The notes below the pieces were generated by a model. The model searched no databases. It saw nothing but the letters and a program-made list of their open reading frames with translations, and was not told where the DNA came from. Positions 7,896 to 15,350 of a stretch of 64,000 bases of DNA are shown piece by piece. Source of the stretch: an uncultured Ferrovibrio sp. Its GTDB lineage: Bacteria > Pseudomonadota > Alphaproteobacteria > Ferrovibrionales > Ferrovibrionaceae. Each line of letters begins with the position of its first letter. The stretch's first letter is position 1. Location: NCBI RefSeq assembly GCF_937960835.1, contig NZ_CALGPC010000006.1, forward strand, positions 372,001-436,000, given 5' to 3'. The position numbers and the translations under genes are program-made.

Positions 7896-7957
7896 CCGAC
7901 CGAAGGTCGGACAGTCTCGCTTATACGTTCCTGCGGAACGTGCTCGTCCGGAGGACG
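7896..7957. other. Candidate oriT: three consecutive hairpins upstream of the relaxase gene
   Basis: Three hairpins with 3-nt loops lie in series. CCGACC/GGTCGG (7896-7910) is followed by ACGTTCC/GGAACGT (7925-7941) and CGTCC/GGACG (7945-7957). They occupy the end of the intergenic region between mobC and mobA, the usual oriT position in MobQ elements. The last overlaps the ribosome-binding site of the relaxase gene, so it could also gate relaxase translation. The nick site is not identified. Confidence 0.5.
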
Positions 7958-7959
7958 AC

Positions 7960-9423
7960 ATGACCAACAAGACGGCGCTATTCCACGCGCACTTCGGCGT
8001 CGTCCAGCGCGCCGCTGGCAACCATGCGGTGAAGGTCTCGGCTTATCAGCTGTGCAGCCGATTGCAGACCACCGAGGGCCGCCGCTTTAATTTCACCCGC
8101 AAATCGGCGGAGCATGCGGGACATGCGATGCTGCTGCCGGATGGCGCGCCATCCTGGGCGAATGACCCGGGCGAGCTGTGGCGGCGGGCTGAGGCGGCTG
8201 AGAAGAGGGGTGACGCACAGACGGCGAGATTGATTGAGTTCGCAATTCCTCGGTCGGTTCCTGCCGACCGTCGCCTTGAGTTTGCTCGCTCCGTCCTCCA
8301 GCCGTTCGTTGACGACGGCATGACGGTCCAGCTCGATGTCCACGCCCCACCCGGCGGAGCGACTGACGGCGGCGAGCAGCCGCATGCGCATGCGCTGATT
8401 ACGTTGCGCAGGTTCGACGGTGACAAGTTCGCGGCGAAGAAGGAGAGGTCCTGGAACGACCAGTTCACCGCCGACAAGGGCCGGACGATGCGCGGCCAAA
8501 TTGCCGACCGCATGAACAAATGGTTGGCGGCCAACGACCTCGCTGACCGCGTCGACCATCGCTCCAACCGTAAACGCGGCTTACCGCCACTAAGAGAACC
8601 TGACGTTCCGGACTGGCAATTCGAGAAGCGGCGGCAGACGGGGCAGGCTCCTGACGCGCTGGCGGATCTGATAACGCAGCGGCGGGCGCGCCGGGCGGGA
8701 CACAATCTATCGAGCGCTGTCAAAGTCTCCCGCCTATCAGAGGAGCGATGGCAACAGCATCTCTCTGAGATAACAAAGCGCGGTCGAGCCAACGCGCTCC
8801 GTCCGGCCGACCCTGCTGAGCGAAGGGCGCGAAAAGAACGGTTCGTTGCCATGATGCTCGCGCGGCATTACGACGTGAAGTGGCTGCCCCAAGGCGTAGC
8901 CGAGCGAATCGAATCCGTTCAGCTCGATGCCGCCCGACACCTCGCCTTTATTCGCCTTCGGGACGGCAGTCAGATTATCGACGCTGGGGATGCAATCGCT
9001 CTCCGGGGTAGGTGGTCGCAAGACGCGATCAAGGAACTGGTTGAGGCGGTCAGCAGGAACGGCTGGGAGGCGGCCGAGGTGGCCGGAACGCAGGATTTCA
9101 AGGACAGGATCACGACGGCTTTGGCGCTCCGGAACCCGCCCGTGCCCGTCACCAACCACACCCTCAGCCCGGCGGCACAGGCCAAGCTCGACGCCGAGCT
9201 AGCCCGTCGGGAAGCCATGGCGGCCAGACGGGCAGAGGAGGCCCGTCAATTAGAGGCCGCCCGTCAGGCCATGCAGCAGGCCCGCAGGCCGCCAGCAGCC
9301 GCTACAGCGGCTCCAGAGGCCAATCTGCCCGGCCACACCCCGGCATACGTTCCGCCGTGGCAAAGAGCCGTTCAGCGACCACCCGACGGCGCGAAGCAAA
9401 AACAGGATCAAGACCGGCGGTAA
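7960..9423 (+). CDS. MobA/MobL-family (MobQ-type) relaxase
   Basis: Conjugative nickase that cuts oriT and leads the strand into a recipient, probably using a helper element's transfer pore because no T4SS genes are here. It is 487 aa from ATG 7960, with GGAGGAC just upstream; an upstream in-frame extension to 7654 was rejected. Motifs: an N-terminal strand with SAYQLCSRL (Tyr29 is the likely nucleophile, as in AAYRAGEKL of the family), FTRKSAEHAG, WANDPGELWRRAEAAEKR, and the metal-binding QPHAHALITLRR (His142 and His144). SWNDQF follows, also typical. The C-terminal 150 residues are Ala/Arg/Gln-rich with a long helix. There is no helicase or primase domain, which fits a small mobilizable element. 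Confidence 0.88.
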   Translation: MTNKTALFHAHFGVVQRAAGNHAVKVSAYQLCSRLQTTEGRRFNFTRKSAEHAGHAMLLPDGAPSWANDPGELWRRAEAAEKRGDAQTARLIEFAIPRSVPADRRLEFARSVLQPFVDDGMTVQLDVHAPPGGATDGGEQPHAHALITLRRFDGDKFAAKKERSWNDQFTADKGRTMRGQIADRMNKWLAANDLADRVDHRSNRKRGLPPLREPDVPDWQFEKRRQTGQAPDALADLITQRRARRAGHNLSSAVKVSRLSEERWQQHLSEITKRGRANALRPADPAERRARKERFVAMMLARHYDVKWLPQGVAERIESVQLDAARHLAFIRLRDGSQIIDAGDAIALRGRWSQDAIKELVEAVSRNGWEAAEVAGTQDFKDRITTALALRNPPVPVTNHTLSPAAQAKLDAELARREAMAARRAEEARQLEAARQAMQQARRPPAAATAAPEANLPGHTPAYVPPWQRAVQRPPDGAKQKQDQDRR

Positions 9424-9439
9424 GGTCGGCTTACGCACA

Positions 9440-9495
9440 CAACTCACAGATACTCCGCCAGCACTTTTGATGGTGCGCTGCGTATCTGTGAGTTG
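9440..9495. terminator. 14-bp inverted repeat between convergent genes
   Basis: CAACTCACAGATAC (9440-9453) is complementary to 9482-9495 across a 28-nt loop. It lies just after the relaxase stop and before the end of the opposing 143-aa gene. It may be a bidirectional transcription stop, although T-runs are weak. Confidence 0.45.
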
Positions 9496-9545
9496 CGCTC
9501 CGCTTCGCTGCGGCCCGCCGATGGCGGGCTGGAAAGCCGAAAGCA

Positions 9546-9977
9546 TCACTTTTTGACTGGCGCAAATTTCTTTCCATCTGGACCAAAGCAGAAATATCGC
9601 TGTTCTGCCGACAATTGTTCGTACCGGGGATATGGGCAGTCAGGCCACATATGCACCCAAATCCTTGCAACACATTCATCGAAGTCGCTGGGGCTGATTG
9701 GCACATAGAGCGGCCGAATATCAAAGAAGTGCTTACGGCCCTGTAGGGCCATCAGGTTCTCTTTTGCCATCAATATTGACGCCATCTGCTCGGCAAGCAG
9801 CAAACGAAGATCATCATTAGGTATGGTGAGACTGGCATCGCCGCCGGTTTTAAGGGCGTGCCGGATTAGGGCTGCGTCTACCTGCATCCAATTTGCCAAT
9901 CGATCCGCAACAGAAGCCGCCGTTGCGAGAAGGCTGTCCAGGTTTGCCAGTAAGGCGCGGCGTCTACCGAACCACAT
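9546..9977 (-). CDS. Unknown 143-aa protein at the right end of element A
   Basis: No family recognised. The N-terminal half is helical (LANLDSLLATAASVADRLAN, LRLLLAEQMASILMAKENLM). The C-terminal half is rich in aromatics and cysteines: WVHMWPDCPYPRYEQL, then QRYFCFGPDGKKF. There is no signal peptide. ATG 9977 has GAGG six bases upstream. A TGTTGACAA motif (9990-10000), shared with the rep start and the large inverted repeat, sits just upstream. That suggests common control or an element-wide binding site. It is the last gene before the att repeat at 10108. Confidence 0.55.
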   Translation of the reverse strand: MWFGRRRALLANLDSLLATAASVADRLANWMQVDAALIRHALKTGGDASLTIPNDDLRLLLAEQMASILMAKENLMALQGRKHFFDIRPLYVPISPSDFDECVARIWVHMWPDCPYPRYEQLSAEQRYFCFGPDGKKFAPVKK

Positions 9978-10107
9978 GCGGCCTCAGCCAATGTTGACAA
10001 GGATTACAGCCATTGTGATACATGGAAGTGTTACACGCCGTCCAGCCCGGTATATAGGGTTGGTCGGGCTTGTCGGATCAATAGCTTGTATGTTGTTTGG
10101 CACCCGC

Positions 10108-10125
10108 TCCCCGTGGGGACGCCAA
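10108..10125 (+). repeat. Attachment-site repeat, copy 2 (junction of elements A and B)
   Basis: Exact 18-bp copy of the tRNA-Glu 3' end. It is the right end of element A and the left end of element B. The following DNA (10126-10210) resembles the DNA after copy 3, including GGTACAC repeats before a short integrase start. Confidence 0.92.
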
Positions 10126-10201
10126 ATTTAAAGTTTTCCCAGTTTTTCGGTGCCTTTTCGGCTGTACTTTCCTCAGTTGGTACACTGGGTGGTACACAAA
10201 T

Positions 10202-10640
10202 GCTCATCTCCATGAGATTTTCTGCCGTGCCGCGCCGGCATCTACATTTGTCGGCATCATTTATCGTCGCCGTGTGCCGGGCCATTTGGTCGACGTCATC
10301 GGCCAATGCGAGTTGAAGCGTTCGCTGGATAATCGGGATGAGGCTACGGCTATAGCCAGATAGCCGGCAGCTCACGAGTGGGCCGAAGGCCTGCTAACTG
10401 GTGCTGGGAGCCGCCCAGTAGGCGATTTGAAGCGGCTCGCCGACCGCTGGTTACATGCGCAGTTGACCGAGGCCGCGATCGAGGCGGCTGCCCGAAAGCC
10501 CGTCAACAATGGCAGTCATCGTATCACGACCATGACGAACTGGCAGAGGAATTGCCGCCGCCGCTGCGCCATCACCCGACGATCCCGGCCCGCCCCGGCG
10601 ACGCGCTCGATCGCGATCTGCCACCAAGCCCAGTGAGCCG
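10202..10640 (+). pseudogene. Integrase remnant of element B
   Basis: Decayed tyrosine integrase directly behind att copy 2, where an intact element keeps its integrase. It begins ATGCTCATCTCCATGAG after two GGTACAC motifs. One frame then gives YRRRVPGHLVDVIGQCELKR and SLDNRDEATAIAR, the N-terminal SAM-like domain of island integrases. A stop follows, then AAHEWAEG, KRLADRWLHAQLTEAA (about 10430) and DHDELAEELPPPLRHH (about 10520) in shifting frames. No catalytic R-H-R-H-Y region remains. Several frameshifts and loss of the C-terminal two thirds make it non-functional. The right limit is approximate. Confidence 0.75.
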
Positions 10641-10736
10641 CGTCGTCTGCTGCTGCATGCGTAAACGACGGCGGCCGTCTCTCGATCAGTGTCCATGCGA
10701 CATCTCCGACCCCGAGGCGCTGTACGTTGCGTATCG

Positions 10737-11117
10737 TCAGGGTGTCGGCGGCGGTGGGGCAAACTGCAGATGACATGACACCACGCTCTCAGCATACAGC
10801 TGCATGAGCCAGCGCCGATCCATGCCCACCGGGCCGGTGTCGAAGCAAAGCTCTGCGTCTGAAAGTGAGTCGTTCAGGGCTCGACAGATCCGATCGACGA
10901 GCTGTCCTTGCCGATCCACTTGTTCCAGGGTGAGGCCATGGATCGCTTCGGCCATCGGGTCCCATTGATACCCTGGCGACTGCGATTCGTCGGCACGCGC
11001 AATGAGCATCGACCGTGCTTCGACATGTGCATTCTCCGCCCACGCCCAGCCAACCTCGATCGGGTAGCCATCGCGCAGGGCTGAGGCCTCGAAGTCAACG
11101 AATACGAGGCGCCTCAC
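10737..11117 (-). pseudogene. Truncated DEDD-type 3'-5' exonuclease, third gene of the hip operon
   Basis: The 126-aa product begins MRRLVFVDFEASALRDGYPI, matching exonuclease motif I with Asp8 and Glu10. IHGLTLEQV follows, then FDTGPVGMDRRWLMQLY, with the motif II aspartate. The family normally continues another 40-60 residues to an HRALxDA motif III. Here the frame ends in LQFAPPPPTP next to the integrase remnant, so motif III is missing and the gene is probably truncated. Its ATG overlaps the hipA stop (ATGA), so it belongs to the hipBA operon. The intact form would be a small RNase T/epsilon-like exonuclease. Confidence 0.65.
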
Positions 11118-12415
11118 GGCTCATTCTGGCCGACCGGGTCGAGCTTCCAGAGTCGGAGCTGATCAGCACAGCGCGCTGCGACTCCGTCGAGAACCTTGTC
11201 CAGGATTGGCGCCTTCAGGCCGGCCAAGTGGCATCGTCTCACGACAGCGGCCATTGCGTCTGGCAGCTGGTGTGCCATCTCCCACAGCGCGTCAACAAGC
11301 CGATCCTCGTCCATGCGGACCTTCTTGGCGAGTTGGCGCCAATGACGAAGCGCAACGTCGCCGTATTCGCGCTTGTCGGCGATCCGCATCGGCATTCTGG
11401 GATTCCTCCCGTCGTGATACGGCAGAAAGCTCGCGATGTCATAGAGCGGCGCCAAGCGGAATCCGCGCTCGCCGTGGAGGATTGAGTAGTTCTTGGCGTG
11501 CGCGTCCGTGCCTTCGATCAGGAAATTGAAGATGATGGCCTTCATGAACGCCAGCCGATCGTCCTGGGCCCGGCGGCTGCCGATTAGCACGCTGTCGATC
11601 TGCGCGATGCCGGGACCGCCATCAGACTCATATTTCTGCCCCGGGTGCAGACCAAGTGCCTGGCACATGTCCTCCTGATGCACCCGAAGCACGGAATCAC
11701 CATCGAAGACACGATCATATCGCTCGACGACGATGACGACATGCTCGCCAAAATGAGCAATCTTGCTGCACGTCGTCGTCAGGCCCATTTCGGCTGCGGT
11801 CTCAAGGCACAGATGCTCGTTCTCGACCAGGCCCTCGAGGTTCATGGCCGCTGGCTTGAAGATATGCGTCGACGGCACGCTACCCCATGGTTGGAACCAT
11901 CGATCGTCTTTGTTCAGCAGTGCGATCTTTGGCTGAGCTCCTGGAAGGCTGAACGCGCCAGGGTGTTCGCCTGACCCCGGAACGCTGCCAGTGGTGATGA
12001 CATGTGTCAGATTCTGCGCAATCTGCTCCTCGGTAAGCGGATCCGCGCCGCCATCACGCACGATCTGATCAACATCTTCAGGCGCCACGATCTGAAGGGC
12101 GCCCGCACAGTCGGCACCAACCTTGCGGATCAACTGCATAACACTGTTCGGAGAGCAAGGGCCCCCAAAATTTGGGTCCCTTGCGATCGCTTCAAGGCGG
12201 CGCGGGTTATCCGGCAGCAGGCCCCAGAGGAAGTTTTCGACTATTCTACGCTGCGCACGACCGCGCCTGCCCAGCCCCGCCATTCCGAACCGGGGTAGCG
12301 AGATGGATACTGGGATCGCGACGTCGTAGCCGTCGGCGTACTCGAAAAAGATGCCCGCTGCGTCCTGGATGAAGTTGCCGGCATGGACGCCATGCAAATA
12401 GGCCTGCAGGATCAT
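11114..12415 (-). CDS. hipA: HipA-type serine/threonine kinase toxin
   Basis: HipA toxins phosphorylate a translation factor (GltX in E. coli), halting growth and promoting persistence. The antitoxin HipB binds HipA and represses the operon. This 433-aa protein has the N-terminal subdomain (FLWGLLPDNPRRLEAIA), the autophosphorylation-loop region (GAFSLPGAQPKIALL), the catalytic loop (FLIEGTDAHAKNYSILHG) and the metal-binding APLYDIASFLPY. All key residues appear intact, so it could be active. Length is normal for the family. Its ATG overlaps the stop of the HTH gene (ATGA) and its own stop overlaps the exonuclease start. Transcription is presumably from the four-box operator region at 12717-12807. 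Confidence 0.92.
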   Translation of the reverse strand: MILQAYLHGVHAGNFIQDAAGIFFEYADGYDVAIPVSISLPRFGMAGLGRRGRAQRRIVENFLWGLLPDNPRRLEAIARDPNFGGPCSPNSVMQLIRKVGADCAGALQIVAPEDVDQIVRDGGADPLTEEQIAQNLTHVITTGSVPGSGEHPGAFSLPGAQPKIALLNKDDRWFQPWGSVPSTHIFKPAAMNLEGLVENEHLCLETAAEMGLTTTCSKIAHFGEHVVIVVERYDRVFDGDSVLRVHQEDMCQALGLHPGQKYESDGGPGIAQIDSVLIGSRRAQDDRLAFMKAIIFNFLIEGTDAHAKNYSILHGERGFRLAPLYDIASFLPYHDGRNPRMPMRIADKREYGDVALRHWRQLAKKVRMDEDRLVDALWEMAHQLPDAMAAVVRRCHLAGLKAPILDKVLDGVAARCADQLRLWKLDPVGQNEP

Positions 12416-12717
12416 TTCGGTCGCCGGAAGCGAGCAATATGTTCGTCGATGTCGACCATCGGGCGGGACGGTGGGCGGAGATCCCGATCGGTCCGCATCA
12501 TGTGCTCGTCGGTCATCAGCCCGACATCGAGCACATTCAGGATCGCGAACAGGGTGCCGACGCGGGGGTCGGCGTTTCCGTTCTCGATGTCGGAAATCGT
12601 CGCCTGGCGGACACCGACCCGGCGAGCGAGGTCGGCCTGAGTCATGTTGCGCTGTTGCCGCTTGGCCGCGATTAAGTCGCCTATGTCTTTGATAGATCTA
12701 AGCATGGAGTTTAGCAT
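12412..12717 (-). CDS. hipB: HipB-type XRE antitoxin / operon repressor
   Basis: This 101-aa protein has a canonical XRE helix-turn-helix (QRNMTQADLARRVGVRQATI, then SDIENGNADPRVGTLFAILN) and a C-terminal tail (DIDEHIARFRRPK), the usual HipB plan. No Shine-Dalgarno precedes ATG 12717, whose codon adjoins the first operator box; ATG 12705 is an alternative. Translation may be leaderless. Four palindromes upstream are the obvious autoregulatory targets. It is coupled to hipA by ATGA. Confidence 0.88.
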   Translation of the reverse strand: MLNSMLRSIKDIGDLIAAKRQQRNMTQADLARRVGVRQATISDIENGNADPRVGTLFAILNVLDVGLMTDEHMMRTDRDLRPPSRPMVDIDEHIARFRRPK

Positions 12718-12807
12718 ATACGGTTTGCCGTATAAATCAACATTAATACGCTTTACCGTATTTATACGGTTCCCCGTATAATTGGCCGAAAATACGGTAT
12801 TCCGTAT
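12717..12807. promoter_or_regulatory. Four HipB-type operator palindromes
   Basis: Four copies of a palindrome of form ATACGG-N4-CCGTAT. They are TATACGGTTTGCCGTATA (12717-12734), AATACG-N6-CGTATT (12745-12762), TATACGGTTCCCCGTATA (12763-12780) and ATACGGTATTCCGTAT (12792-12807). Centre-to-centre distances are 28, 18 and 28 bp. They cover the promoter region of hipB, so multimeric repression by HipB or HipBA is expected. Confidence 0.85.
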
Positions 12808-13113
12808 AAGTCACTCCAAAATGCGTCGCTCCGGCATAGTCGTCATTTTGCCGCCCTCAAGGCTCGCGCGCCTTGGGTGAGCTTGCAGGAACTGATGACC
12901 AGGACGGTACCATCATTTCACAAGGGTTGACGCGCGGTCTCCAATGACCTGCATGGTTCTCCCGGTTTTATTTGCCCCGAGGGCTTTTTTCGTGTGATAT
13001 GCTATCACATATCACACGAAGAATTTGATATATTAATACAGATCATTTCTTGAAAAGCTTCTATTGGATATATGTTATTATATATAAAATGATCCGCTGA
13101 TATATCTCTGCAT
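12808..13113. other. AT-rich non-coding region between the two hip loci
   Basis: No gene seen. It contains a 13-bp inverted repeat (12989-13001 with 13008-13020, TTCGTGTGATATG and complement) preceded by a T-run. Strongly AT-rich DNA follows up to the second hip locus. The repeat may be an operator or a terminator. Confidence 0.5.
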
Positions 13114-13745
13114 ATGATTTACGCAACTGAGGACATCGTGAAATCGCTTAAGGCGGCAAGGAGGGCTAAACGCCTTACCCAGCGAGATCTCAGTGCGCTT
13201 ACGGGCCTGCCACAAAGTCACATCTCGAAGATCGAGGGGGGCGTACAGATATCCGCCTGTCGAGCCTAATCGAGTTGGCCCGCGTCCTCGATTTGGAACT
13301 CAAGCTCGTACCACGGAAGGCTGTGCCCGCTGTTGAAACTGTCGTCCGCAGCACGGCTCCATCGTTAGAGGCTCAACATTCAATCACGCCGAAAACTTTC
13401 GCCGAGCTCTTGGCAACGCGCCGCCTTCTTCAAAAGCTAAAAAAGAAATTCCCTAACAACCCGGCTTTGCAAGACATGCAGCGTACTTTGCAGTCTCTGC
13501 AATACATGTCGATCTCCGAAGCGGTACTTCACAATATCATTGTAGAAACCCGTAAATTTCTCGCTCTCCTACAGAAGCAGTCAAAAGCAATCGACGACGT
13601 AAATTTATCTCCCGATGCACTGCGAATCCTGACGAAAGCAGCGGACAACTTAAGACAAATCCGCAATCAGGCCGTTCATGGCGTGCCGATGGCGACCACA
13701 CCGCGCCCCGCATATCGTCTCGATGACGAGGACGGTCATGGCTAA
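13114..13745 (+). pseudogene. Second HipB-like XRE protein, broken by a one-base frameshift
   Basis: Reading from ATG 13114 gives MIYATEDIVKSLKAARRAKR, then TQRDLSALTGLPQSHISKIE, a clean XRE helix-turn-helix. The frame then fails. The next frame supplies TDIRLSSLIELARVLDLELK and a long C-terminal extension (about 150 residues) ending DDEDGHG at 13745. The break is at the run of six G (13236-13241); one additional G would restore GGRTDIRLSSLIELARVLDL. The extended C-terminus is helical (RRLLQKLKKKFPNNPALQDM) and longer than in the first HipB. The end overlaps the second hipA start. This is either a true pseudogene or a sequencing homopolymer error. Confidence 0.8.
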
Positions 13746-14916
13746 TGTTTCAGTCCTTAACGTCCGCCTCCACGGAACGACGATCGGAAGTATTACGCAT
13801 GTGCAGGGCGACCGAACGGTGTTCGCCTTCACTGATGAGTATGTTCAAGATCAATATCGGCCAACTTTGAGCCTGTCATTTAAGGACGAATTCGGCTCCC
13901 TTATTACCGAATGGCCGGTCAGACAAAAGCGCCTAATGCCTTACTTCTCAAACCTCTTGCCTGAGGGACACCTGAGGGAGTATCTGGCCAAACGCGCAGG
14001 CGTGCATCCCGAGCGCGAATTCTTTCTGCTCTGGGCATTGGGAAGAGATCTTCCGGGCGCATTGACCGTCGAACCTGCCGACGGCGAAATTTGGCCGCCT
14101 GGTCTGGATGAAGGCGAGAACACCGAGCAGGCTCGAATGCGCTGCGATTTTCGCTTGCTGGCGTGCAGCTTAAATTCTCCGCTGTACACGATGCCAAAGC
14201 CAACATGAGCCTGACGATCCCCGCAAAGGGGGTTGGCGGTTCATGGATCGTCAAGCTTCCGTCACTTCGCTTTGAGGGAATTCCCGAGAACGAATTTGCC
14301 ATGATGACTCTTGCCCGCCTCGTGGGTATTGAGGTGCCAGAGATCAAGCTGGTGGACATTGGCAGCATCGGTAATCTGCCCGATGGCATCGGTGACCTGC
14401 GTGGCCAGGCCTTTGCGATTGCCCGCTTTGATCGCACGCCGGCAGGGGCCGTGCATACTGAGGACTTCGCTCAGGTGTTCGCCATATGCAGAAACCGGGC
14501 AGGACGGCGTTACCGAATTTATCAGGCGGTTAACGTTCAATACTCTTATCGGCAACGCCGATATGCATCTGAAGAACTGGTCACTTATCTATCCGGATCA
14601 ACGGACACCAGCTCTTTCTCCGGCCTATGACCTTGTATCCACGATCGCCTACCTTGATGAGGATCAAGCCGCATTAAAGTATGCACGCACTAGGAATTTT
14701 GATCGGTTCTCCTTGGATGAACTTTCCTATCTGGCGGCTAAAGCCAGTCTCCCAAAGAAACTGGTTCTCGACACCGCTCGGGAAACAACCGCGCGCTTCC
14801 TTGAAGTCTGGGCTGCAGAAAAATTTCACTTGCCACAAGACAAGCGCGTAACAAAGAAAATCGATGCCCACCTCAAGCGCCTGCCGATCGTCAGAGAACA
14901 TGCTGCGTCTAACTGA
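13738..14916 (+). pseudogene. Second HipA-like kinase, broken by two lesions
   Basis: The HipA reading is spread over three frames. Frame 1 from ATG 13738 gives MANVSVLNVRLHGTTIGSIT and LLPEGHLREYLAKRAGV, ending near 14150. Frame 2 gives FSLAGVQLKFSAV and GGSWIVKLPSLRFEGIPENE up to about 14486. Frame 3 gives AETGQDGVTEFIRRLTFNTL and IGNADMHLKNWSLIYPD to the stop at 14916. The first break coincides with TTTT at 14148-14151, where one extra T restores the frame. The second also seems to lack about 20 codons between FAQVFAI and AETGQDG. The N-terminal 'HipA N-terminal couple' domain and kinase core are otherwise well preserved, so inactivation is recent. Its ATG overlaps the hipB-like end. Confidence 0.85.
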
Positions 14917-15350
14917 CGCTTGCGATCGATTATTGTCTTGATGGATCCATCATGGATGTCAGCTTCACTGCGACTGAGGCACGTCTACCTGTGTTCTGTT
15001 CCGCGGCTTGACGAGAAGACCATCAGCCGATCCAAGTAGTGCCTGTCGGTGATATCCGGCCCCAAGGCCTGCGTCTCGGTCATGTTAGATACGAGAGCGA
15101 GATAAGCTCGAAAATTGATTGCATCGGGCTCGTTTGCAAATTTCCATACAGCAATGTCTCGCCCGTCTCGGTGTCGGCCCAGCGCCCGAATTGGTGGCGC
15201 GTCAGCCGGGCCCTGATCCAGGCCTCAATCAGATTCAGCCGCTGCCCAAATCGGTATGGTGGGATCACTTCCTTCCGCCAGCAATGGCACTCATCCGTCT
15301 CTACATGAGAAACTGAAGGCGAGCCGCGCTTTAACCAGACATTTTTCGCC
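14917..15350. other. 434-bp gap without a recognised gene
   Basis: Short open frames exist. A leftward one at 15080-15400 encodes WRKEVIPPYRFGQRLNLIEA and could be a decayed fragment. None has a good start, ribosome site or recognised motif. It probably contains debris between the hip loci and the regulator gene. Confidence 0.45.

Noticed and set aside
7654..7959. Upstream extension of the relaxase frame
   Set aside because: Antisense to the mobC-like gene and runs through the candidate oriT; the family N-terminus begins at ATG 7960 with a good RBS.
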